DNA of 7,854 bases, from NCBI GenBank assembly GCA_003520025.1, contig DOVP01000190.1, positions 1 through 7,854 on the forward strand, read 5' to 3'. The number at the start of each line of letters is the position of its first letter. Position 1 is the first letter of the stretch. The notes beneath the pieces were generated by a model, which was given only the letters and a program-made list of their open reading frames with translations, searched no databases and was not told where the DNA came from. The position numbers and the translations under genes are program-made. This document shows positions 1 to 6,896 of the stretch, one piece after another. The DNA comes from Phycisphaerales bacterium. Lineage in GTDB: Bacteria; Planctomycetota; Phycisphaerae; Phycisphaerales; SM1A02.

Positions 1-1708
1 TTCCGAAACCCACATCACCACAGATCAGCCGATCCATCGGACGCGGGTGCTGCATGTCGGTGGCGACAGCAGTGAAGGCAGCGGCTTGATCGCGGGTCTC
101 CTCCCACGGGAAAGCCGCCTCGAACTCCTGCTGCCACAGGCCATCTGGCGGGCACGCCACCCCCACCCGCTCCTGCCGCACCGCCTGCACTCGCAGGAGT
201 TCGGCGGCCAGATCACGCACCGAATCGGCGGCTCGGCCCTTTCGATTCTCCCACGCATTACCCCCGAGCATCGATCGTTCGGGCTTTCCCTTGAAGGCAC
301 CGATGTAGCGGTGGACATCGTCGATACCGGTCGCGGGCACCAGCAGGCGGGCGCCTGCAGCAAACTCCAGCACGAGGAACTCTTCTATCGCATCGTCCTG
401 CCCAGCCCGCCGCGGCTGCACCTGCATTCCCAGAAACGAGGCGATGCCGTGATCACGGTGCACCACGAAGTCACCGGGCGCGATCTCGACGAAGGCGTCA
501 AGTTGCCGGCGGGCGCTCTCGCCATGTCGCTTTCGGCGCACGTGATAACGATGCACGATCTCGTGGTACGGCACGAACTGGATCGGCTGATCATCGCCAT
601 GCCAGACAAACCCGCGATGCAGGTATCCGGATGCGATCTCCAGCGTCGGCAACTGCTTACCAAGAAGTTCTCTGAGTCGATCAACATCCCCCTGCTGCTG
701 ACACACGACAATCACCCTGCTCTCAAGCGAGCGGCTGCGAAGATCGTCCATGGCATCGGTGGCCTGATCTGGAAAGGCTGGCAGCATCACGATGGGCAAG
801 TGCATGTCCGCTTGTTCTGCGGCGCCGAGCAGGCACACACCGCGACATCGATCGGCCAGCGCAGCCTGCACCGTTTCGAGTTCGGCGATCCAGCCGCCTC
901 CCGCGATACGGTCAGAGTAGGCCCTTGCCTGCTCACGAATCTCGGCTGCATCGTCCAGTACTGCTTCCCATCGCTCGTCCAGCAGTTCCGGCAGGATGGG
1001 CGGGCCGTGTTCATCATTCTGGCACTCCGGAGCGAAGGAGGCGGCGCCCGCTACCAGATCCAGTCGCTCGAGTTTCTGCGCCGAACCCATCGTGTCCAAA
1101 TCGATACCGTGGAGCGACTCCACCTGGTCACCGAAGAGATCAACCCGCACCGGCTCACCGACTTCAGGAAAGATGTCCAGCACATCACCGCGGACTGCAT
1201 ACTCACCTGAGCGTTCCACCGTAGCCGCCCGCGCCCAAGAGGCCTGGTCCATCCACTGCAGGAGCGCCGCGCGGTCCAATTGATCTCCGGGACGAATCGT
1301 CCGCAACATGTCGCCCAGTTCAGAAGGCGATGGCACCGGCTGCATGATCGCTGCAATAGGTGCCACGATCAGCGACGGCGACGGATCACCAATGACCTGT
1401 AGCACCCGCAGCCGCTCGGCCAACAGATCCGAGCGGACTGCGGTTTCGCCTGGAAGCGTCTCCAACGCGGGGAATCGAAGCACATCGACACCCTGTGCTT
1501 GGAGTTCCTCCATCGTTTCATCGGCCTGGTCCAAATGCGCCGTCACCAACAGCCGCGGCTGCGTGTTCATTCTGGCGATGGCTCCCATCACCATCGCGGT
1601 CGATGACCCGGCGCGCCCCGAGATGTGCGACACGCCATCGGAGAGCACCTGTATGACGGCGTTCAGTTCCTGATACGCATCGATCGCCTGATACCAATTC
1701 TCGCTCAT
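1..1708 (-). CDS. mfd: Mfd, transcription-repair coupling factor, N-terminal 569 residues (3' end outside window)
   Basis: Mfd is a cytoplasmic ATP-driven DNA translocase that removes stalled RNA polymerase from lesions and recruits UvrA. The visible part begins with the UvrB-homology module. Residues about 30-38 (SGRAGSSTA) sit where UvrB has its Walker A and lack the lysine, as is usual in Mfd. FPALETLPGE and, near residues 164-180, a GEYAVRGDVLDIFP segment are further UvrB-like landmarks. A CarD-like RNA-polymerase-interaction domain starts near residue 411 (GDFVVHRDHGIASFLGM) and includes an EFLVLEFAAGARLLVP strand. The translocase then begins: EFEAAFPWEETRDQ near 528, MDRLICGDVGFG ending at residue 569. 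The window stops just before the Walker A lysine. The start is ATG at 1708, which overlaps the TGA of the upstream HhH gene (ATGA), so translation is probably coupled. The motif GDVGFG falls about 60 residues earlier than I recall for E. coli Mfd, so the N-terminal module is somewhat compact. Identity is secure; the C-terminal half is unseen. Confidence 0.97.
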   Translation of the reverse strand, partial: MSENWYQAIDAYQELNAVIQVLSDGVSHISGRAGSSTAMVMGAIARMNTQPRLLVTAHLDQADETMEELQAQGVDVLRFPALETLPGETAVRSDLLAERLRVLQVIGDPSPSLIVAPIAAIMQPVPSPSELGDMLRTIRPGDQLDRAALLQWMDQASWARAATVERSGEYAVRGDVLDIFPEVGEPVRVDLFGDQVESLHGIDLDTMGSAQKLERLDLVAGAASFAPECQNDEHGPPILPELLDERWEAVLDDAAEIREQARAYSDRIAGGGWIAELETVQAALADRCRGVCLLGAAEQADMHLPIVMLPAFPDQATDAMDDLRSRSLESRVIVVCQQQGDVDRLRELLGKQLPTLEIASGYLHRGFVWHGDDQPIQFVPYHEIVHRYHVRRKRHGESARRQLDAFVEIAPGDFVVHRDHGIASFLGMQVQPRRAGQDDAIEEFLVLEFAAGARLLVPATGIDDVHRYIGAFKGKPERSMLGGNAWENRKGRAADSVRDLAAELLRVQAVRQERVGVACPPDGLWQQEFEAAFPWEETRDQAAAFTAVATDMQHPRPMDRLICGDVGFG

Positions 1709-2046
1709 TGGCGAGGATCCCAGCGGACGTATGTACGAAGTCGCTTGGCCATCATCGGTCCGATGCCGGACACCCGCTGCAAGTCGCCAGGTGCGGCAAT
1801 CAGACCTTCGCCAGCGGCATCTGCAAGACGGCGGCCAAGTACCGGGCCAACGCCGGGCGTCCATCGCCATACAGCAGGATCCGCCGAGCAGGGATCGATG
1901 CGAGCAAGGTTGCCGGATCCCGAAATGGAGGCCGTCCGGTCGGAGCGAGCGTCTATCAATTCCCTCGCTGCAAGCAAGCTCAGTACCACGACCGCTCCGG
2001 CCGACTGCATTGCTCGCCGCTGCCGCCGCAACGGAAGTCGTTTCAC
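1705..2046 (-). CDS. Small membrane-anchored helix-hairpin-helix (ComEA-like) protein
   Basis: This is a 113-residue protein. The N-terminus is strongly basic (KRLPLRRQRR, residues 2-11), followed by a short hydrophobic stretch (about 16-27, AGAVVVLSLLAA) that could be a membrane anchor or uncleaved signal. A linker leads to a tandem helix-hairpin-helix region (about 49-108). The first hairpin is TPGVGPVLGRRLADAA (63-78) and the second VSGIGPMMAKRLRTYV (92-107), both with the GxG hairpin turn. The preceding IDPCSADPAVW matches the IDLNTA-type lead-in of ComEA, which binds DNA non-specifically during uptake. The start is GTG at 2046, sharing GTGA with the stop of the GH10-like gene; the stop overlaps mfd's ATG. 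The hydrophobic segment is short for a transmembrane helix, so a cytoplasmic DNA-binding role is possible. HhH assignment is firm; the function (DNA uptake, repair accessory or other) is unknown. The mfd coupling hints at DNA metabolism, but this is inference. Confidence 0.85.
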   Translation of the reverse strand: MKRLPLRRQRRAMQSAGAVVVLSLLAARELIDARSDRTASISGSGNLARIDPCSADPAVWRWTPGVGPVLGRRLADAAGEGLIAAPGDLQRVSGIGPMMAKRLRTYVRWDPRQ

Positions 2047-3548
2047 GAAGTTGGCGGCGCCGCGGCCGATCCAAGAGGCTTCGAAAGTTGCTTGCGAAGT
2101 GAAATCAGCCGCTTCAGCACGCCCTTGACCGCCCCCTTCTCGGTAATGAGCCCCGCGTGTGGCGGCAGAGTCTCGGCATGGTCAAAGAGATCGGTCCAAA
2201 TCACCGACTCGATATGCGGTTTGGAGAGCAGCATCGGCACGACTCGCATGGCCCACCGCCCCTGCAATTCCTCGCTCCATTCACCTCGCCAGCGCCCCCC
2301 ATCGATGCTGATGGGCCTGTCGGGCACGCCGAGGTCGGTCACAATAATCTTGGGATCGAGCTGGAAGTATCGGTCAAGCAGGCGGCTCATTTCCATCAGA
2401 TCTCGCATCGCTCGACCGTCCACGCCATCGCCCATCTGCAGCCGCAGGCCAACGGCATCGAGCCGAACTCCGGACCCGGCGATCTGCTCAACAAAGGTCA
2501 CCGGCCCGATCGCCTCCGGGCGACTGAACATGTATTCGCTCCACGGCTGTTCGATCTCAACAATGACGCGACGACCACGATGTCCCTCGCGAATCCGCAA
2601 CGCCAGCGTACGAACCAGATCGATCATGTCTTTCGAATGAAGCGGCATGGCTGTATTTGTGTTGAAGCCCGTACCGATGGACCACATGCCTATGTGGTCA
2701 CCGTACCGCGTCACGACGGCCTTGACGTGCTCGTAGGCAAGATCGCGAAGTTGCGGGTAGGTGATGGCCTGCGAGGACACCCAACCGGGTAACCCGTGGC
2801 GACCGAGATCGATCAGCGGGCCAGCCAGCACACGAAGTCCATTGTCCTCGGCCCATGCGATCCAGTCATCGGCCTCGTCCCAGTGATACTCGCCCTGAGT
2901 CGGACACAGGCGGTCCCATCGCAGGGGCAAGGCCGTCAATCGGAAGTGCCGATGGGCCACCTCCCGCAATGCGTCTCCGCACCGCCGTGGATCCAGCCGC
3001 ACGCCGATGGACGTCGATGGCGCCGCGCGAGTTCGAAATCGCCGCTTCAGCAGGATTTCGGCATGGGCCATGGCCAACCGCTCTGAGGCGCTGACGGCCA
3101 GTCCCAGTGATTCCCGTCCTGCGCGATCTGCCTCCACCGGATCGTTGGTGACCATGGCTTTGGTGAAGAGTTGCCTTGCTTTGTTCCACATCCACATGGC
3201 CGGGTGGGCCTCATCCAACTCGATCATCATCCACTCCTCAGCCTTGTGGACGAACATCGCGATCCGGTGGCGAGCGAGTTCCACAGCAAGGATGTACGGC
3301 TCGCTTCGCTGCTCAAGCAGGCAGGTCCGAAGACAGAGATCGCCCGGTTCACCGACGTCGTAGAGCAATCCCAGACCGGTCGCCCCACGTCCCTCTCGCT
3401 CGCACTGGATCAATCCGTTCTTGTGCAGAACGCGACCGCCAACCACGACCTCGTCCTTGTCGTACAGGACGACGTTTCGAAGTGGAGCGGTATCGGCCCC
3501 CCCCTCGGCGTCATAGGAAGCAAATCGAAGCATGTGTGAAAGCGACAT
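2043..3548 (-). CDS. GH10-like TIM-barrel protein lacking the canonical catalytic glutamates
   Basis: The protein has about 501 residues. The N-terminal part (roughly 1-150) looks beta-rich, possibly carbohydrate-binding-like. The rest resembles a family 10 glycoside hydrolase barrel: PLRWDRLCPTQGEYHWDEAD near 209-228 parallels the GH10 stretch 'KWE.iEPe.G.f.f..aD', LDAVGLRLQM parallels 'iDGiGfQ.H', and HIESVIWTDLFDH (Trp451) parallels the last strand 'fWGltD'. At the acid/base site, where xylanases have WDVVNEA, this protein has WSIGTGF (Trp289). At the nucleophile site, normally ITELD, it has VTDLG with Asp405. The canonical glutamates are therefore absent. I recall similar proteins in other planctomycetes but no known function. 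No signal peptide is evident, so it is probably cytoplasmic. The start is uncertain: ATG 3548 is chosen; GTG 3587 and ATG 3533 (MLRFASYD) are alternatives, none with a Shine-Dalgarno. The TGA overlaps the next gene's GTG. Confidence 0.8.
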   Translation of the reverse strand: MSLSHMLRFASYDAEGGADTAPLRNVVLYDKDEVVVGGRVLHKNGLIQCEREGRGATGLGLLYDVGEPGDLCLRTCLLEQRSEPYILAVELARHRIAMFVHKAEEWMMIELDEAHPAMWMWNKARQLFTKAMVTNDPVEADRAGRESLGLAVSASERLAMAHAEILLKRRFRTRAAPSTSIGVRLDPRRCGDALREVAHRHFRLTALPLRWDRLCPTQGEYHWDEADDWIAWAEDNGLRVLAGPLIDLGRHGLPGWVSSQAITYPQLRDLAYEHVKAVVTRYGDHIGMWSIGTGFNTNTAMPLHSKDMIDLVRTLALRIREGHRGRRVIVEIEQPWSEYMFSRPEAIGPVTFVEQIAGSGVRLDAVGLRLQMGDGVDGRAMRDLMEMSRLLDRYFQLDPKIIVTDLGVPDRPISIDGGRWRGEWSEELQGRWAMRVVPMLLSKPHIESVIWTDLFDHAETLPPHAGLITEKGAVKGVLKRLISLRKQLSKPLGSAAAPPTS

Positions 3549-3571
3549 GGTACGGCGAAACACCAGACAGA

Positions 3572-3599
3572 TTGAAGGCTGCCACACAAGTGCTACACT
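3572..3599 (+). promoter_or_regulatory. Candidate sigma70-type promoter for purC
   Basis: TTGAAG (3572-3577, four of six matches to TTGACA) is followed after 16 bases by TACACT (3594-3599, four of six to TATAAT). A TGC directly before the -10 gives an extended -10. Predicted transcription would start near 3606, leaving a leader of about 18 bases that contains the AGGAG. The assignment rests on fit to the consensus and on position only. Confidence 0.4.
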
Positions 3600-3610
3600 C
3601 CACAGGTGCG

Positions 3611-3615
3611 AGGAG
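3611..3615 (+). promoter_or_regulatory. Ribosome binding site that fixes the purC start
   Basis: AGGAG lies 8 bases before ATG 3624. It favours that codon over the in-frame GTG at 3606, which lies upstream of it. It is one of only two clear Shine-Dalgarno sites in the window. Confidence 0.75.
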
Positions 3616-3623
3616 AATCAACA

Positions 3624-4565
3624 ATGCATGCCGCCACAAGCTCTCCGGTCTGGGCTACAGACCTCCCCCTCCAGAACAGACGCCAAGGCAAGGTCCGGGA
3701 CATCTATCAGGTTCCGCCAGCCGGAGATCGAGGCTCAAGCGTACTGATCGTGGCCACTGACCGCGTGAGCGCCTTCGATGTCGTGATGCCCTCGCCGGTC
3801 CCCGGCAAGGGACGAGAACTCACCGCCATCAGCACCAAGTGGTTCGACATGATCCGCGAATGGGACCTGATCGGGGACCACCTGTGCTCGACAGATCCCA
3901 AGGATGTGCCCGGACTCGATGAGTCTGAGCAAGCCCAGTTGGAAGGACGCATGATGCTTGGACGCGCAGCCCGCGTCATTCCGATCGAGTTCGTCGTACG
4001 CGGCTACATCACGGGTTCTGGCTGGAAGGAATACCTTGCAGAGGGAACCGTCTGCGGCATCACGCTGCCGACGGGATTACGCCACTGCGCCAAACTTCCC
4101 GAACCGATCTTCACCCCGGCAACCAAGGCCGAAGAAGGCCACGACGAGAACATCGACTTCGAAACGGCCTGCAGCGTTGCCGGTCGCGACGTGATGAACC
4201 GCCTGCGCGACGTGTCCGTCGAGATCTACCGCCGCGCCGCCGAATATGCGATTGAGCGAGGGATCATTCTGGCGGACACCAAGTTCGAGTTCGGCTATGC
4301 GATTGATGACGCAGGCAACGAAACCGACGAGATCATGCTCATCGACGAAGTGCTGACCCCCGACTCAAGTCGCTTCTGGCCCGCGGAGGATTATGAAGTC
4401 GGCCGTGATCAGGATTCTTTCGACAAGCAGTACGTCCGCAACCATCTCGAAGGGCTCGTCAGCAGTGGGTTGTGGGACAAGACGCCGCCCGGGCCGGAAC
4501 TGCCCGACGACGTCGTTGTCAATACGCTCTCACGCTACCGCGAGGCGCATCAGCGGTTGTTCTAA
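3624..4565 (+). CDS. purC: Phosphoribosylaminoimidazole-succinocarboxamide (SAICAR) synthase
   Basis: PurC joins aspartate to CAIR using ATP, giving SAICAR in de novo purine synthesis in the cytoplasm. The protein has 313 residues, in the range of the longer (yeast Ade1-like) form rather than the roughly 240-residue short bacterial form. Motifs run in the expected order: GKVRDIY at 22-28 (nucleotide-binding loop), DRVSAFD at 46-52, signature 1 VIPIEFVVRGYITGS at 118-132, GWKEY next to it, signature 2 ILADTKFEFG at 215-224, and LIDEVLTPDSSRFWP. The start is ATG 3624 because of the AGGAG 8 bases upstream. It diverges from the GH10-like gene and converges with the beta-helix gene, with 15 bases between the two stops and no hairpin terminator between them. 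It appears to be monocistronic. No key residue is missing as far as can be judged by eye. Confidence 0.97.
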   Translation: MHAATSSPVWATDLPLQNRRQGKVRDIYQVPPAGDRGSSVLIVATDRVSAFDVVMPSPVPGKGRELTAISTKWFDMIREWDLIGDHLCSTDPKDVPGLDESEQAQLEGRMMLGRAARVIPIEFVVRGYITGSGWKEYLAEGTVCGITLPTGLRHCAKLPEPIFTPATKAEEGHDENIDFETACSVAGRDVMNRLRDVSVEIYRRAAEYAIERGIILADTKFEFGYAIDDAGNETDEIMLIDEVLTPDSSRFWPAEDYEVGRDQDSFDKQYVRNHLEGLVSSGLWDKTPPGPELPDDVVVNTLSRYREAHQRLF

Positions 4566-4580
4566 CCAAGTTCCGAGGAA

Positions 4581-5858
4581 TCAAACAGGTTCAACATCAC
4601 ACTCACCGAAGATCATGAGGAACCACCCGAGGTCGTTGGCGTCGACATCCCCACTGAGATTCACGTCCGCAATTGGATCCGCAGTCCCCCAGTGCGCCAA
4701 TATTTCAAGCAAATCTGCTACGTCGAGGTCACCATCCCCGTCGAGATCGCCTGGGCACATCGTGCAGTTCTCAGACATGCTGTTCAGTTCCGCGACGACC
4801 ATGAAGCCTTGGATAAGATCCGTGTCCCCGCATCCAACACAGCCAACCATCCACGGGTCGCTGTCTGAACTGGCAAACCAGAGATCGCCAAGTTCGCCAG
4901 CGGAATCGTATTTGAATTGGCAGTCCGTGACGTCAGGATCAGACGGAGCGGACGCGGATCCAATGCTGTAGACCGCGCCGCCCCATGCTGCCGTGTTGGC
5001 CTGGAAGTAGCACCGATCTATGCTCGGCGAAGCCTGATTCAGTGCGATCGCGCCACCTTCTGAGTAAGCGGAGTTGGAGAGGAACGAACAGGATGTGATG
5101 TCGCATGTGGCGACATCGGAAGTGTATTCAATCTTCGCAGCACCACCGCTGGAATCGCTCTGGCAGTTCTCGAACGTGCAGTAATTCATTTCAAGAGTGA
5201 CAATGCCGGCATAGAGAGCTCCCCCACTGGTTGCTCGGCAATCTTTGAAGTTGCAGTGATCAAGACGAAGCGAGGCGAATGCCGCTGCAACCGCAGCACC
5301 ATATTCGTCATCACCTTCAGTGTAGGCGATTCCCATACCGTCAAATTCGCAATCGGTAACTTGTACGGCAGCTCCTACCGCCGTGACACCGCGAGTTTCA
5401 GACCCCCAATACTCAAAGGACGCGCCACCCAATTCTTCAGGCAAGTTGATCGTAACGATGGAGTGGAACGTGAGGCCTTCTAAATTGACCCACTGGTCGT
5501 CGGGCGTCGAGTTCACCTCGATAATCGCAGTGTCATCAGCCCACCACAGTTCCACCAGCCCGTCGCCCTTAATCGAAATAGCTTTGTCCGCGATTGTCAC
5601 GTTCTCGTAGTAGGTGCCCTCCGCAATCAGCACTGTATCGCCGTCCTCCGCTGCGTCCACAGCCTCCTGAATAGTGTCGTACTCGCTTGGCACTTCGAGC
5701 GTCGCGGGTAGAAAAAAACCCCAGTCCTCTGGATTCCACTCTACGAAGTCCCCTGGCTGCCACGGTGGGTCACCGGGCCACTCTGCCATTGCAGGCGTAC
5801 ATGAGATCCCAAAGCTCAGGGCGGCGATAGTCAGTCGATTATTTCCAATAATGGGCAC
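4581..5858 (-). CDS. Secreted right-handed beta-helix protein with C-terminal dockerin-like Ca-binding pair
   Basis: This is a 425-residue exported protein. Residues 1-25 form a signal peptide: Arg8, hydrophobic LTIAALSFGI, and a PAMA cleavage site before Glu26. VPSEYDTIQEAVDAAEDGDT followed by VLIAEGTYYENVTI is the standard opening of pectin-lyase-fold proteins. Repeated coils follow, with motifs such as CDFxxC, SGGALYAG, EGGAIALN and WGGAVYS and regularly spaced cysteines (CEFDG, CNFKDC, CTFENC, CSFLSN, CYFQAN, CQF). The last 58 residues (from 368) hold two EF-hand-like loops, DLDGDGDLDVAD and DVNLSGDVDAND, each followed by a hydrophobic helix (LLEILAHWG, LGWFLMIFG), as in dockerin type I. 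GTG 5858 is chosen over the upstream in-frame GTG 5903 because it gives a clean signal peptide and has AGGAG 10 bases before it. No polysaccharide-lyase catalytic residues can be assigned by eye; an adhesin, surface or matrix role is equally possible. By eye the gene is somewhat more AT-rich than its neighbours. Confidence 0.88.
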   Translation of the reverse strand: MPIIGNNRLTIAALSFGISCTPAMAEWPGDPPWQPGDFVEWNPEDWGFFLPATLEVPSEYDTIQEAVDAAEDGDTVLIAEGTYYENVTIADKAISIKGDGLVELWWADDTAIIEVNSTPDDQWVNLEGLTFHSIVTINLPEELGGASFEYWGSETRGVTAVGAAVQVTDCEFDGMGIAYTEGDDEYGAAVAAAFASLRLDHCNFKDCRATSGGALYAGIVTLEMNYCTFENCQSDSSGGAAKIEYTSDVATCDITSCSFLSNSAYSEGGAIALNQASPSIDRCYFQANTAAWGGAVYSIGSASAPSDPDVTDCQFKYDSAGELGDLWFASSDSDPWMVGCVGCGDTDLIQGFMVVAELNSMSENCTMCPGDLDGDGDLDVADLLEILAHWGTADPIADVNLSGDVDANDLGWFLMIFGECDVEPV

Positions 5859-5868
5859 TGGGGGTAAG

Positions 5869-5873
5869 CTCCT
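5869..5873 (-). promoter_or_regulatory. Ribosome binding site for the beta-helix gene
   Basis: On the minus strand AGGAG lies 10 bases before GTG 5858. It supports that start, which also yields a conventional signal peptide, over the longer reading from GTG 5903. Confidence 0.55.
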
Positions 5874-6000
5874 AAAGTGCCAACGCAACGGTCGGCAGCC
5901 CACCTATGGAGCGGCGCTGCCCGTGTGTGAGAATTCCCAAAAAAGGAATGGTCCCCCCGCCACCAGTTGCCTTAATAGTCCACAAGAGCGTATCTGACGG

Positions 6001-6867
6001 TCAGCAGGCTGCCGCCACCGTATTACGGAGAAGCATCGCGACCGTCATCGGACCCACTCCTCCCGGAACAGGGCTTAGGTAGCCGGCAACGGACAAGACC
6101 GACTCAACATCGATGTCGCCGACGGTGCGTTGCTTGCCGGTCTCAGAGTCGGTAATACGGTTGATGCCCACGTCGATGACGGTAGCACCCGACTTGATCA
6201 TGTCTCCGGTGACCAGGCCCGGAACCCCAGCCGCGGAAATAACCACGTCGGCGCGGCGGGTGTGCTCGGCAAGATTGCGTGTATGAATGTTTGTTGAAAC
6301 AACCGTCGCCTCCGCTTCCATCAGCAAAGCGGCAACTGGCCGCCCAACAATGGTGCTCGCGCCCACGCAGACGACTTGGGCACCCGCGAGTTGGATGCCA
6401 GTGGACTCTATCAATTGCATCGTGGCCAACGCCGTACATGGCGCCAACGCGCGGCGTCCATACAGCACACCGCCGATGTTGGCTGGATTGACTCCCTCGA
6501 CATCCTTCTCAACCGCGATCAATGACTGAATTCGATGGGTGTCTACGCCGTCTGGAAGCGGAAGCTGCACCATGATGGCGGTCACACAATCGTCCTGATT
6601 GAGCCGATTGATCGTGCTGGCGATCACATCAAACTCCGCATCGGAAGTGATCGCATGCAACCGGTATTCGATATCGAGTTCCTCGCACATCTTGGCCTGA
6701 TTTCGCGCATAGACCGAACCGGCGGGATTCTCATCGGCGAGCACCACGTCGAGTCGGACCGATCGCCCCTCGTTCCGAAGTTCTCCGATACGAGTAGCAA
6801 GTGTCTCCTTGACCTTGCTGGCCAGAGCGCGTCCGTCGATCAAGGTGGCTGTGTCTGCGGCGGTCAT
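6001..6867 (-). CDS. folD: FolD family: methylene-THF dehydrogenase / methenyl-THF cyclohydrolase, with altered active site
   Basis: FolD oxidises 5,10-methylene-THF to methenyl-THF with NADP and then hydrolyses it to 10-formyl-THF, the formyl donor for purines and initiator tRNA. It acts in the cytoplasm. This copy has 288 residues, a normal length. Visible landmarks: LIDGRALA at the start, catalytic-region YARNQAKMCEE from Tyr53, VQLPLP with Gln101, KDVEGVNPANIGG around 121-133, Rossmann-type GASTIVGRP at 169-177, and the C-terminal signature PGGVGPMT at 268-275. Two active-site positions differ from the textbook enzymes. The lysine four residues after the tyrosine (Lys54 in E. coli, Lys56 in human) is Gln57, and the second Asp of KDVDG is Glu124. 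The dehydrogenase step is probably kept; cyclohydrolase capacity is open to question. ATG 6867 is chosen because homology begins there; the frame continues upstream only into antisense of coaX. The gene diverges from coaX with 36 bases between start codons. Confidence 0.95.
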   Translation of the reverse strand: MTAADTATLIDGRALASKVKETLATRIGELRNEGRSVRLDVVLADENPAGSVYARNQAKMCEELDIEYRLHAITSDAEFDVIASTINRLNQDDCVTAIMVQLPLPDGVDTHRIQSLIAVEKDVEGVNPANIGGVLYGRRALAPCTALATMQLIESTGIQLAGAQVVCVGASTIVGRPVAALLMEAEATVVSTNIHTRNLAEHTRRADVVISAAGVPGLVTGDMIKSGATVIDVGINRITDSETGKQRTVGDIDVESVLSVAGYLSPVPGGVGPMTVAMLLRNTVAAAC

Positions 6868-6874
6868 GGCGGCA

Positions 6875-6880
6875 AGGATA
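6875..6880 (-). promoter_or_regulatory. Candidate -10 element for a leaderless folD transcript
   Basis: On the minus strand TATCCT (four of six to TATAAT) ends exactly 7 bases before ATG 6867, so the predicted first transcribed base is at or next to the A of the start codon. There is no Shine-Dalgarno and no recognisable -35. The support is the spacing, which mirrors that in front of coaX. Confidence 0.35.
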
Positions 6881-6890
6881 CCCGTCCGAC

Positions 6891-6896
6891 TACAAT
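6891..6896 (+). promoter_or_regulatory. Candidate -10 element for a leaderless coaX transcript
   Basis: TACAAT (five of six to TATAAT) ends 7 bases before ATG 6904. A transcript from it would start at about the A of the ATG. No Shine-Dalgarno precedes the ATG and no -35 hexamer is visible, which fits the -10-only architecture described for leaderless genes in other bacteria. Confidence 0.45.

Noticed and set aside
47..1210. A 387-codon open frame on the plus strand antisense to mfd
   Set aside because: Its translation shows no family features, while the opposite strand reads an unmistakable Mfd. Long antisense frames are expected in GC-rich coding DNA.
2157..2792. Plus-strand frame of about 211 codons antisense to the GH10-like gene
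   Set aside because: Shadow of the coding strand, with no recognisable domain and a composition typical of reverse-complemented codons.
3571..3576. TTCAAT on the minus strand as a -10 for the GH10-like gene
   Set aside because: No -35 match lies at 16-18 bases, and it is the reverse complement of the better purC -35.
3606..3623. GTG at 3606 as the purC start
   Set aside because: It would place the strong AGGAG inside the gene and has no ribosome site of its own; ATG 3624 is better placed.
5798..5807. Cys20 of the beta-helix signal peptide as a lipoprotein site
   Set aside because: The residues before it (Gly-Ile-Ser) do not fit a lipobox; the AMA/Glu signal peptidase I site is better.
5933..5965. 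Possible terminator after folD on the minus strand (G-rich run, short GGA/TCC stem, six T)
   Set aside because: The stem is only three solid pairs plus wobble pairs; the ATTCC/GGAAT repeat has its A/T run in the loop. This is too weak to call.
5904..6000. Promoter for the beta-helix gene
   Set aside because: TATTAA on the minus strand at 5972-5977 is the best -10, but no -35 hexamer sits at a workable distance.
5994..6004. Palindrome CTGACGGTCAG spanning the folD stop
   Set aside because: Five-base arms around a single base cannot fold as a hairpin, and it could occur by chance.
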